Source of the DNA: CAWIMX01 sp963837345
GTDB taxonomy: Bacteria; Acidobacteriota; Vicinamibacteria; Vicinamibacterales; CAVVIG01
Length of the DNA: 64,000 nucleotides
Direction: 5' to 3'
Assembly: GCA_963837345.1 (NCBI GenBank)
Contig: CAWIMX010000002.1
Coordinates: 620,001 to 684,000, forward strand
The notes under the pieces were generated by a model that was not told the origin of the DNA, made no database searches, and saw only the letters and a program-made list of their open reading frames with translations. Shown in pieces: positions 51,946 through 59,732 of the stretch (the stretch's first letter is position 1; every line of letters starts with the position of its first letter). A program made the position numbers and the translations under genes.

Positions 51946-52745
51946 TCACCGTGCTTGGCCGCGTGTCATGAAGGTTCTATCCAAGTCTTGCTTGGCTTCA
52001 ACGTAGTCGAAGAATTCGAGCGTGTTGGAGTATTTGGACTCGGTGCCCTTAGGTATCGAGTTCGTGGTGAGGGCCTTCGCGACGAGACTTCGCGTCAAAC
52101 CGCCCCCGGAAGGGCGAACCTCGTTGAGGTAGAAGCCCTTCGGCCAATTAATCGCCTTGACGTTCAGCCGCGGGGCGTCCGCAATCGGCACGGCGTAGTC
52201 CAGTAGACGTGCGTCATATCGTTGGAACCAGGCGGTCTTGCGTCCAGAAGGGCCTGTATGAACATAGTCGCTCGAGGGGTCGCGTGAACGCCAATCCAAT
52301 CCGCGCTTTCGAACCACGCCGCCGCGTCGCTAATCGCCGGTCCCAGGGCGGTCCTCTCGTCAGCAACGTAGAACGCACCGACTGCCATCGCACCTCGAAA
52401 GAACGCCGTGTGCACAATTGCGTAGGCCTGAAAGACGCGCAGCCAGTGGCAGAATCTCTCCACCTCCTGAAGGTTTAGCACCGCAGGGGAGTAGGTGACG
52501 ACCACCGTGTCATTCAACATGAAATTCTTGAGCTGTTCCGTCTTCAGGCCTGGTAATTTGGTTTCAACGACATCGTTGGTGAAGTTAGAATCTTGTTCCG
52601 AAGGCCGACAAACTGCTTTGCCAGTTCGATTGACAGGAGCTTCGTGCCCAGCGCGTCCACGACGGCGACCGGCCGTTGACTGATTCCAGCGACGCTTCTG
52701 AGGGGTCAGCCAGCCGAACGCTTTCTGCAGCCACGGTCGCGTCAA
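51946..52745 (-). CDS. Class III nucleotidyl-cyclase-like protein, frame-shifted
   Basis: Start at TTG 52745: MTRPWLQKAFGWLTPQKRRW. The product needs several frame changes: VAVVDALGTKLLSIELAKQF, LKTEQLKNFMLNDTVVVTYS, ERFCHWLRVFQAYAIVHTAF, FRGAMAVGAFYVADERTALG and PAISDAAAWFESADWIGVHA, then the tail AINWPKGFYLNEVRPSGGG and YSNTLEFFDYVEAKQDLDR. The order Asp (VVDALG), about 45 residues, Asp (LNDTVVV), then F-RGAMAVG and GPAISDAA matches the class III cyclase homology fold with both metal aspartates. That is an inference from motif order; activity is unproven. Confidence 0.5.
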
Positions 52746-52930
52746 GGTCAGTCATTCTCGCGTCGCTCCCGACTGTGCTTCAGGGGCAGGCCGCACAGGC
52801 CTCGAACAGGTCCGCACTGAGGCCGGTCACCATGCCGAGATTTTCCTAGCTCTACGCTAAAGGGCGCTACACAATAGGTGTCAGTTTAGCCGTCCAACCG
52901 CCAACCGCAGGACGAGGAATCCTACAACAG

Positions 52931-52980
52931 GCGGCGCCGGCGCTTCTCCTTCCAGGGAGGCGCCGTCGCCGCCTTTTTTG
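52931..52980 (+). terminator. Strong intrinsic terminator or attenuator hairpin
   Basis: Arms GGCGGCGCCGGCGC (52931-52944) and GCGCCGTCGCCGCC (52961-52974) pair over 14 bases with one mismatch; loop of 16 bases; then six T (52975-52980). It lies 30 bases before the start of the small RHH-like gene on the same strand and no plus-strand gene ends upstream of it, so it may be a leader attenuator. Confidence 0.7.
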
Positions 52981-53010
52981 TTTGCGGCGCTGGAACAAGG
53001 AGGAAGTGAA

Positions 53011-53151
53011 GTGAACGCGAAAGAGACGCTCATCGGGACGCACGTCGAGCCGGCTTTCGCCGAGGCGGTGCGGGAGGAAGCGGGCCGGCGCGAGCAGACC
53101 ATCACGCCAGTGCTCCAGCTCGTTCTCCGGCGGGAGCTGGAACTCCGGTGA
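53011..53151 (+). CDS. 46-residue ribbon-helix-helix-like protein
   Basis: GTG start with AAGGAGG at 52998-53004. Sequence opens MNAKETLIGTHVEPAFAEAV and ends REQTITPVLQLVLRREL. A short beta strand followed by two helices of this size and pattern suits an Arc/CopG-type ribbon-helix-helix DNA-binding protein, often an antitoxin or regulator on mobile elements. No toxin partner is recognised beside it. The strong hairpin just upstream suggests control by attenuation. Confidence 0.5.
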   Translation: MNAKETLIGTHVEPAFAEAVREEAGRREQTITPVLQLVLRRELELR

Positions 53152-53365
53152 GTCTAGCGGGCTAATGGCAAACTTTCGTTACACGAGCAACGGGCGGCGG
53201 ATACGGCACGCGGGCACGGCCGGCGGTTCTGCTCGGCTCGGGTGCCGCTGCGGCTGGCACGCGGCTCGACGGAAGGAATTGCTAGCCGAGCTGGCCGAGA
53301 GGTTGGCCCGCGCGGCGGCGCTGGTCACGCGCGCTGCGCGAGGAGTAGCTGGCCGAGAAATGTGT

Positions 53366-53862
53366 CTACGGCGCAACTTCACTCGGCTCAACCAGCGCTT
53401 GAATCTCTGTGAGTTCACCGCAAAGCTTCCCGAGGATCGCGCGCAAGGTGGTAGTACTGCGCCGAACCTCGCGCGCCTGCACCAAGGCAGACGAGATGCC
53501 GACATTCAGGTCTGACCACTGGTCAAGGGTGTCGTTAGTCCTGTTGAGGATTCGTACGCCGCCGCGACTTTGGCCAGGTCTGTGCCACGAAACCCCCTCA
53601 CCAGCTCTCCAGCCGATACCGTTTGCCATGCTGAACTCTGCAACCGTGCAATGGGTACCTGTGTTGCGGCTAGTTGGCCTTCGACTGTCCCGACCAGCTC
53701 AAGATTGCCGCGCACTTCCGGCGCCAAGACCGCGCGAGCTTCGCTCGCGAGTGCCTGCTGTATCTCACTCTCGCGGGCACGCTGGTATTGGATGTTTCCA
53801 ATCGCCACGAGGATAGCGCCCCCGACTATTGCCGCGAACCACAGGCTGCTTGAAGCGCCCAT
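53366..53862 (-). CDS. TM-anchored hypothetical protein, frame-shifted
   Basis: N-terminal helix SSLWFAAIVGGAILVAIGNI, then a helical part (ESEIQQALASEARAVLAPEV, GNLELVGTVEGQLAATQV) that breaks near VAAAYE. The continuation ILNRTNDTLDQWSDLNVGI then SSALVQAREVRRSTTTLRAI and LCGELTEIQALVEPSEVAP is in another frame and stops at 53366. One missing base near 53550 explains it. About 165 residues when joined; no known family. Confidence 0.5.
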
Positions 53863-53911
53863 ATCCAGCCTCCTACTTTACTGATGATGGCTCCTATAGG
53901 TAAACTTACAC

Positions 53912-54103
53912 ATGGTGAAACTGCGCATCCCGACCCTGACCTGCCTGCGGTGCGGCCACCGCTGGGTGCCCCGGCAGCCGGACGTCCGCATCTGCCCGGC
54001 CTGCAAGAGCGCCCGCTGGGACGTGCCGCGGCAGAACGGGCAAGGGCTCCGCAGCGCCATCAAGTCGGGACGTAAGCGGGCGGGAGCCCGCCGGCGCTCA
54101 TGA
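53912..54103 (+). CDS. Small zinc-ribbon protein
   Basis: A 63-residue protein with a rubredoxin-like/zinc-ribbon knuckle pair: LTCLRCGHRWVPRQ and ICPACKSARWDVP, four cysteines in two CxxC. The C-terminus is strongly basic (IKSGRKRAGARRRS), consistent with nucleic-acid binding. Small ribbons of this type are frequent on mobile elements. Partner unknown. Confidence 0.6.
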   Translation: MVKLRIPTLTCLRCGHRWVPRQPDVRICPACKSARWDVPRQNGQGLRSAIKSGRKRAGARRRS

Positions 54104-54121
54104 GAAGAGGGGACGGAAACA

Positions 54122-54340
54122 ATGTCGACATATGAACGGCGACACTCCAATGGCTGGGCCGCGATTGTTGACGAGAGGCTCGATGGCGACCAATTGGTGG
54201 CTTACGCGATCGATCCGAAGGGCGAACCATACTACACCGCTGCGAACTGCTTCGAGGGTGGCGAAGAGGACTACGAAGACCGCCTTCGGCGAGCACGAGA
54301 GGCCGCGGATCATCTCGTAGATATGGGCACCGGACACTAG
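54122..54340 (+). CDS. Small hypothetical protein
   Basis: A 72-residue acidic protein: MSTYERRHSNGWAAIVDERL, then DGDQLVAYAIDPKGEPYYTA, CFEGGEEDYEDRLRRAREAA. AGAGGGGACGG precedes the ATG and codon use is consistent with a gene. No family recognised. Confidence 0.45.
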   Translation: MSTYERRHSNGWAAIVDERLDGDQLVAYAIDPKGEPYYTAANCFEGGEEDYEDRLRRAREAADHLVDMGTGH

Positions 54341-54414
54341 CGTTGCGATTGCGCCTTGGTCCCAGCGAGAGGCCGTGGTAATAGGAGTGGACTCACCATT
54401 CGCAGGAGGACGCG

Positions 54415-54756
54415 ATGATCAGAGCCGCCACGCTGTTCGCGTTCGCACTATTCTGGTTGGCCCTTTCCAGTGGAACGAGCACACAGGACGATGTCAGGAT
54501 TTACGGCGAAGGTAATCGATCGTGTGGTGAGTGGGTGTTAACAATCGGATCGGACAAACAGGATCAGCGCCTGGAGAGGATTGTGATGTCCTCGTGGGCG
54601 CGGGGATACGTCACTGCCGCCGCTGCCTACACGCAGAATCTCCGAGAGACGGACGCTGCGGCTATCGAGGTGTTCATCGACGGTTATTGTAGGCAGTATC
54701 CGCTCGCACCGCTCTTTCACGCGACAATCGCACTCGCACTCGAACTTAGGAAATAG
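54415..54756 (+). CDS. Secreted small protein, HdeA-like pattern
   Basis: A 113-residue exported protein: signal MIRAATLFAFALFWLALSSG, then NRSCGEWVL, SWARGYVTAAAAYTQNLR and FIDGYCRQYPLAP. The two cysteines separated by helices, with GYC near the end, resemble the HdeA/HdeB-like group and similar small periplasmic proteins. AGGAGGACGCG precedes the start. It ends 13 bases before the recombinase. Function unknown. Confidence 0.55.
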   Translation: MIRAATLFAFALFWLALSSGTSTQDDVRIYGEGNRSCGEWVLTIGSDKQDQRLERIVMSSWARGYVTAAAAYTQNLRETDAAAIEVFIDGYCRQYPLAPLFHATIALALELRK

Positions 54757-54769
54757 GACGAGGACAATT

Positions 54770-56452
54770 GTGTTCGCTGCTATCTACGCCCGCAAATCGA
54801 CCGAGCAAACCGGCGTCGCCCACGAGGCGAAGTCGGTTGCACGTCAGGTCGAGCACGCCCGCGCCTACGCGCAAAAGAAGGGGTGGGTCGTCGCCGACGA
54901 GCACATTTATGTGGATGATGGCATCTCCGGCGCCGAGTTCGCCAAGCGGCCCGGCTTCGTGCGCCTGCTAAACGCGCTGGCGCACCGGCCGCCGTTCCAG
55001 GTGCTCGTGATGTCGGAGGAGAGCCGGCTGGGGCGCGAGATGGCCGAGACGATGGGCGCGCTCAAGCACCTCGTGACCTCCGGAGTGCGTGTGTTCTACT
55101 ACCTCGACAAGGAGCGCACACTGGACTCGCCGATCGAGAAGGCCATGATGGCGCTGGAGACGTTCGGCGCCGAGCTAGAGCGAGAGAAGGCGCGCCAGTG
55201 GTCGCGCGATGCCGCGCGCCACAAGGCGGCGCACGGCTACGTTGCCGGGGGCCGCTGCTTCGGCTACCGGAATGTCCGCACGGCGGCGGGCCACGTCGTG
55301 CGCGAGGTCGACCCGGAGGAGGCGGCCATCGTCGTGCGCATCTTCGAGATGTGCCGCGACGGCAAGGGCGCCGCGCGCATCTGCCAGGCGCTGAACACCG
55401 AGGGCGCGCGGGCGCCGCGGGCACAGCAGGGCCGGCCGAAGGGCTGGGTGCCGAGCAGCATCCGCGCCGTGCTCCACCGGACGGCCTATCGCGGCGAGCT
55501 GCTGTGGGGTGTGGGGCAGAAGCGCGACGGCTGGGGGCAGACGAAGTACAGCCGGCGGCCCGAGACGGAGTGGCTGCGGACGCGCGCCGACCACCTCCGC
55601 CTCGTCTCTGACGAGTTGTGGCAGGCGGCGCACGAGCGGCTCGCGACGTCGCGCCAGAACTACCTGCGCCACACCGACGGCAAGCTTTGGGGCAAGCCGG
55701 CCAACGGCGTCGAGAGCAAGTACCTGCTGACTGGGATGGCGACGTGCGGCGCGTGCGGCGGCGGGATGCTGATCTACCCGCGGACGCACGGCAGCCCAGG
55801 CCACCGCCAGCGCGTCTACGTCTACGCCTGCCCGCGGGCGCGCGTGGACCTATGCGCGAACGACCTGGAGGTGCCAATGCCGGTGGCCGATGCCGCGGCG
55901 CTCGGCATCATCACCGACGAGGTGCTGGCACCAGAGGTGGTGGACCTCGCGATCGACAAGCTGATGGCGATGTTCGACGTGGCGCCCGACGACGCGGCGG
56001 CGCGACGCGCGCGGCTCACGGACGGCCTTCGGAAGGTCGAGCGGGAGCTGGCGAACCTCCAGGCGGCCGTCGCCGCTGGGGAGCCGATGGAGACGCTGCT
56101 GGCCGGCATCCGTGAGCGCGAGGGCCGCCAGCGCGACCTCCGGCTCCAGCTGGAGCTGCTGGACGAGGGGCCGACGGTCCGCGCAGCCGCCCCGCAGGTC
56201 CGAAGCGAGGCACGCCGGCTGCTGGAGGAGTGGGTCGGCCTGCTTGGGAAGCACGTCGCCACGAGCCGGCAGCTGCTGCGGAAGATGCTGGACCGGGAGC
56301 ACCGGTTCGTCTTCTACCCGAAGCGCGAGGGCGCGGCCCGCTGGTACGAACTCGGGGTCACGCCGACTCTGGACCGTTTCCTGGCATCGATGCCGATGCT
56401 GAAAAAAGCGGGTACGTCCCCAACGGGATTCGAACCCGTGTTTTGGCCTTGA
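54770..56452 (+). CDS. Large serine recombinase (site-specific integrase)
   Basis: A 560-residue recombinase: nucleophile Ser10 in YARKSTEQ, resolvase core through DDGISGAEFAKRPGF and MSEESRLGRE, recombinase domain RAVLHRTAYRGELLWG, zinc ribbon ATCGACGGGM with CPRARVDLC, and a C-terminal coiled coil (LRKVERELANLQAAVAAGE). Such enzymes integrate and excise islands or phages. The last 13 or so codons (ending TSPTGFEPVFWP) are read antisense through the tRNA-Glu 3' end, so the gene end is set by the integration site. GTG start at 54770. Confidence 0.9.
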   Translation: MFAAIYARKSTEQTGVAHEAKSVARQVEHARAYAQKKGWVVADEHIYVDDGISGAEFAKRPGFVRLLNALAHRPPFQVLVMSEESRLGREMAETMGALKHLVTSGVRVFYYLDKERTLDSPIEKAMMALETFGAELEREKARQWSRDAARHKAAHGYVAGGRCFGYRNVRTAAGHVVREVDPEEAAIVVRIFEMCRDGKGAARICQALNTEGARAPRAQQGRPKGWVPSSIRAVLHRTAYRGELLWGVGQKRDGWGQTKYSRRPETEWLRTRADHLRLVSDELWQAAHERLATSRQNYLRHTDGKLWGKPANGVESKYLLTGMATCGACGGGMLIYPRTHGSPGHRQRVYVYACPRARVDLCANDLEVPMPVADAAALGIITDEVLAPEVVDLAIDKLMAMFDVAPDDAAARRARLTDGLRKVERELANLQAAVAAGEPMETLLAGIREREGRQRDLRLQLELLDEGPTVRAAAPQVRSEARRLLEEWVGLLGKHVATSRQLLRKMLDREHRFVFYPKREGAARWYELGVTPTLDRFLASMPMLKKAGTSPTGFEPVFWP

Positions 56453-56487
56453 AAGGGCCACGTCCTGGGCCTCTGGACGATGGGGAC
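56415..56487 (-). tRNA. tRNA-Glu (anticodon TTC)
   Basis: Folds as a 73-base tRNA: acceptor GTCCCCA/TGGGGAC, T-arm with GGGTTCGAATCCC, anticodon loop CTTTCAA (anticodon TTC), so tRNA-Glu. No CCA is encoded. Its 3' end (56415-56428) is the right copy of the 14-base direct repeat and overlaps the recombinase C-terminus on the other strand. Confidence 0.9.
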
Positions 56488-56556
56488 CCGGTGGCGAGAA
56501 CCCCAAATCATACCACGCGATAGCGCCACGCCCGGCCCCGCGGATCGTCGATCCAC

Positions 56557-59178
56557 CTAGGACGAGGGCACAATCTGCGCCGCACGGAACAGCGTGTCCG
56601 CCGACTGCAGAATGATCCGCCGCAGCCGCACGGGATAGTCCGGCCGATCCGCCAGGAACGTCCGCACCGCGGCCGCCGCCGCCGTCGAGTTCTGCCCGCC
56701 GAGCACCGCGTCGGTCCAGTTCTTCGGAAAGAAGATGTCGCCGGTCCGCTGAATCTCCTCGAGCATCTCGAGCGCCGGCGTCACGTAGCGCTCCGACTCG
56801 GGCCGGCGCAGCGGATGATTCACATACTGCAGCCCGTCGGCCACCCATGGTTCCCGACTCCGGTTCGCGGGATCGACGAGGCTGCCGAAGAACGCGAGGC
56901 GGCCGTCGGCCGACGCCGAAACGGACGGCCGCAGAAACACGAACCGCGCGCGGCGATCGGGGTTCGTGAACCGCCCGAGTTGCTCGTCCAGGATCGCCTC
57001 CGCGTCGGCCACGCCGCGCAGCGCCAGGTCGAGCGCCATCGCCGCCTCGTCTGGCTCTTCGAGCGTCAGGCCGGGAATCTTCTCCTGCCGCCGCCACACC
57101 CGCTCGAGCCACGCCACGCCGGCCGGCGTCGTCACCACCGAGCGGAATGCGCCGAAATACGTCGCCTTCAGGCTCGACGAGTGCGCGTGCGCCAGCCCGT
57201 CGCGGATGGTCCGCTCCACCCGCGCCGCCGCCGCCTCCCGGTCGGACGTGGGCAAGAGCGTCCAGAACGCGCCTCGCAGGTAGCCGAGCGCGAGCTGCAC
57301 GTTCTGCTCGATCGTTTCCCGCGGCAGCGCGCGCAGGACGGCGTCGAGAAACTCCGCCGGCGCCACGCGCTGGTCGAGCAGTTCCTCCCACAGCGTCACC
57401 CACGCCGCGCCGCGCGCCACCGGATCCTGGAGCGTCTCGACGTGCGCCAGCAGAAACGCGCGGCTCGCCGGATCGAGCGCGATGTCCCCGTAGGCGAGGC
57501 CGCCTCCGCTCGGAAGAATGAACGTCGGCCGGGGCAGCGCGCCCGGATTCGGCACGTCCGTCTGCTCCCCGGAGAGCTCCAGCGGAATCGTCGTGGCGCC
57601 ATCCTCCGATCCGATGAGCACCTCGATCTGTTGCGTCCACCGCAGGGATCGGTCGGCCTGCGGATCCGACTGCACGAACATCAAGCGCTGGATCCGCCCG
57701 GAGCCATCGAACGCCAGGAGCGTGGCAATCGACGGACGCCCGCCTTCCTCCACCCACGCCTTGCTCCAGGCCGCGAGGTCGAGCGGCGTCCGCTCGTCGA
57801 GGAGCCCCACCAGGTCGAGCCACGTCGCGTTGCCGAACGCGAACTGCTTCAGATACGCGCGCAGCCCGTCGCGAAAGGCGTCGGACCCGACCACCCGCTC
57901 CAGCTGACGCATGACGATGGGCGCCTTCTGATAGACGATGGGGCCGTACTGGCTGCCGGCGTCGTTCAGGTTGTCGAGCGCCTGGCGGATCGGGTGCGTG
58001 CCGGCGGTCCGGTCCACGCTGTAGGCCGTCGGGTAGTTGGACACGAGGAACCGGAGGTCGTGGTTCACGTCGGGAAACGACGGGTTCACGATCTTCGCGG
58101 CCATGAAGTTCGCGAACACCTCCTTCATCCACACATCGTCGAACCACTTCATCGTGACGAGGTCGCCGAACCACATGTGCGACGTCTCGTGCGCGAGGAG
58201 GCTGGCGCGGTTCAGCACCTGGTTCTCGGTGGCCGACTGGTCGAGCAGCACCGATTCCTGGTTGAAGAAGATCGCGCCGGGATGCTCCATGCCGCCGAAC
58301 TGAAACGACGGAATCAGGACGAAGTCGTACTTCGGAAAGGGAAACGGAATGCCGGTGTAGTCCTCGAGCCAGGCGAGCGACGAGGCGACGAGGTCGAACG
58401 TGGCGTCGCGGTTCCGTTCGACGCGCGCGCGGTCGGTTTCCCGATGGAACATGTGGAAGGTGCGGCCGCCGCGCTCGGCCGTTTCGACCTGGAACTGACC
58501 GGCCGCGAAGGCGAAGAGATACGTGGGGATAGGCTGTGTCTCGGCGTAGTGGATGGTGGTGGCGCCGCCGGCAGTGTCCCGACTCGTTTCCTGGCCGTTC
58601 GACACGGCCTTCCAGGGCTCAGGGACGGTCAGCGTGAGCGTGAACCGCGCCTTCAAGTCGGGCTGATCGAAGCACGGGAACGCGAGGTGCGCGCGCGCCG
58701 GCACGAACAGCGTGTACATGAAATCCGGGTGGCGGTTGAGCGATGCGTTCCCGGCGACGAACGACAGATCGACGAGGTTGGGCCCGACCTGCAACTGCGA
58801 CGGCGGGATGATCAGGTGGCCGTTCACGGGATTCGAAAGGGTCGAAGGGTTCGAGAGGTTCGAGAGGTTCGAGGGGTTCGAAGGGTTCGAGGAGTTCGAG
58901 GAGTTCGAGGAGTTTCCCGGATCGAAGTCGAGGGTGACGGGCGAGGACGCATCCGAGAGCGTGAAGCCGATCCGGACGCGGCCGGTGATTGGGGCGTCTG
59001 GCGCCTCGGGGATCGTGAACGACAGGTCGTAGTGGACGTCGGAGATCGTCGCGGCGCGGTGTTCGGCGAGCGTGTGCGAGACGCCGGGTTCGGGTTGCGG
59101 GGGTGGAGCGGGAGTCCTCGACCGGCATCCCGCGATCGTCACTCCACCGATCATCAACGCCGCAACCCACCGAGCCAT
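56557..59178 (-). CDS. M1-family zinc aminopeptidase, lipoprotein
   Basis: An 873-residue M1 peptidase: lipobox-like AGC near residue 18, exopeptidase loop FGGMEHPGAIFF (a GAMEN variant), zinc site HETSHMWFGDLVTMKW with the third ligand Glu in DVWMKEVFANF. It removes N-terminal residues from peptides outside the cytoplasm. Near residue 90 a Ser-Asn run (NSSNSSNSSNPSNPSN and on) interrupts the N-terminal beta domain; it is coded by a 9-base repeat at about 58840-58918. Confidence 0.9.
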   Translation of the reverse strand: MARWVAALMIGGVTIAGCRSRTPAPPPQPEPGVSHTLAEHRAATISDVHYDLSFTIPEAPDAPITGRVRIGFTLSDASSPVTLDFDPGNSSNSSNSSNPSNPSNLSNLSNPSTLSNPVNGHLIIPPSQLQVGPNLVDLSFVAGNASLNRHPDFMYTLFVPARAHLAFPCFDQPDLKARFTLTLTVPEPWKAVSNGQETSRDTAGGATTIHYAETQPIPTYLFAFAAGQFQVETAERGGRTFHMFHRETDRARVERNRDATFDLVASSLAWLEDYTGIPFPFPKYDFVLIPSFQFGGMEHPGAIFFNQESVLLDQSATENQVLNRASLLAHETSHMWFGDLVTMKWFDDVWMKEVFANFMAAKIVNPSFPDVNHDLRFLVSNYPTAYSVDRTAGTHPIRQALDNLNDAGSQYGPIVYQKAPIVMRQLERVVGSDAFRDGLRAYLKQFAFGNATWLDLVGLLDERTPLDLAAWSKAWVEEGGRPSIATLLAFDGSGRIQRLMFVQSDPQADRSLRWTQQIEVLIGSEDGATTIPLELSGEQTDVPNPGALPRPTFILPSGGGLAYGDIALDPASRAFLLAHVETLQDPVARGAAWVTLWEELLDQRVAPAEFLDAVLRALPRETIEQNVQLALGYLRGAFWTLLPTSDREAAAARVERTIRDGLAHAHSSSLKATYFGAFRSVVTTPAGVAWLERVWRRQEKIPGLTLEEPDEAAMALDLALRGVADAEAILDEQLGRFTNPDRRARFVFLRPSVSASADGRLAFFGSLVDPANRSREPWVADGLQYVNHPLRRPESERYVTPALEMLEEIQRTGDIFFPKNWTDAVLGGQNSTAAAAAVRTFLADRPDYPVRLRRIILQSADTLFRAAQIVPSS
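58838..58920. repeat. 9-base minisatellite inside the aminopeptidase gene
   Basis: Plus strand shows about nine units of GAGGAGTTC / GAGAGGTTC / GAAGGGTTC type. On the coding strand each unit gives one Asn-Ser-Ser/Pro/Leu triplet, so copy changes keep the frame. Confidence 0.7.
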
Positions 59179-59182
59179 CCGA

Positions 59183-59641
59183 TCATCCGAGGCGGAAGAG
59201 CGGCCTGCCGTTCGCCATGCCGGGCCAGGGGATGCCTGCCAGCATGAGCAGGAAGGCGATGGAAAACCACAGCAGGTGCTTCCGGCGCCTCGCTTCGGGC
59301 GTGCGCGCCTTCCGGCCGCGCATCCGGCCGATGTGCCCGGCGATCACCGCGCCGAGCATGAGCGTCGGATGTTCCACTGCCCAGAAGCGCAGGCCGGGGT
59401 CCGACATGGCGGCACCGAAATTGCCGAACGCCTCGGATGTGAATGGGCTGAGCGCGAAGTAGAGCAGCACGCCGAGGAGCAGCTGCAGGTCGAGCGAGAT
59501 CATCAACGCCAGACCCCAGCGGTCGGCCTTCGCCAGGGAGATGCTGTCGCGCGCGCCGAACGTGACCAGAATGGCCCCCGCCGCCGCGATGAGCGCCGAC
59601 CATCGAAGCCAGGAATGAAGCAGCAGAACGAAGGTGTACAT
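59183..59641 (-). CDS. Four-helix membrane protein
   Basis: A 152-residue integral membrane protein: MYTFVLLLHSWLRWSALIAA, then ALMISLDLQLLLGVLLYFAL, FWAVEHPTLMLGAVIAGHI and LLWFSIAFLLMLAGI. Histidines within or near helices (HSWLRW, EHPTLM, GHIGR) are arranged as in haem-binding or cytochrome-b561-like bundles, but this is only suggestive. The start is ATG 59641; the open frame beyond runs into the tandem repeats and is not coding. Confidence 0.7.
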   Translation of the reverse strand: MYTFVLLLHSWLRWSALIAAAGAILVTFGARDSISLAKADRWGLALMISLDLQLLLGVLLYFALSPFTSEAFGNFGAAMSDPGLRFWAVEHPTLMLGAVIAGHIGRMRGRKARTPEARRRKHLLWFSIAFLLMLAGIPWPGMANGRPLFRLG

Positions 59642-59732
59642 GGACAGAGACGTTAACACAGGGATCGGCCGCGCGGGTCGGTCGTCGCGCACACCGGCTT
59701 CTGCGGAAATGCACGCAGAGGCGACCGACTGC

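Larger units (their letters stand above)
46600..56428. mobile_element. Putative genomic island integrated at tRNA-Glu
   Basis: About 9.8 kb bounded by the 14-base direct repeat. Evidence: tRNA 3' end duplicated at the far side, a large serine recombinase adjacent to the tRNA end, lower GC and many A/T-ending codons compared with the flanks (except the recombinase itself), and cargo of small unrecognised proteins. No conjugation, replication or phage structural genes are seen, so it may be mobilised in trans or be a cargo island. Several cargo genes are frame-broken. Confidence 0.65.
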
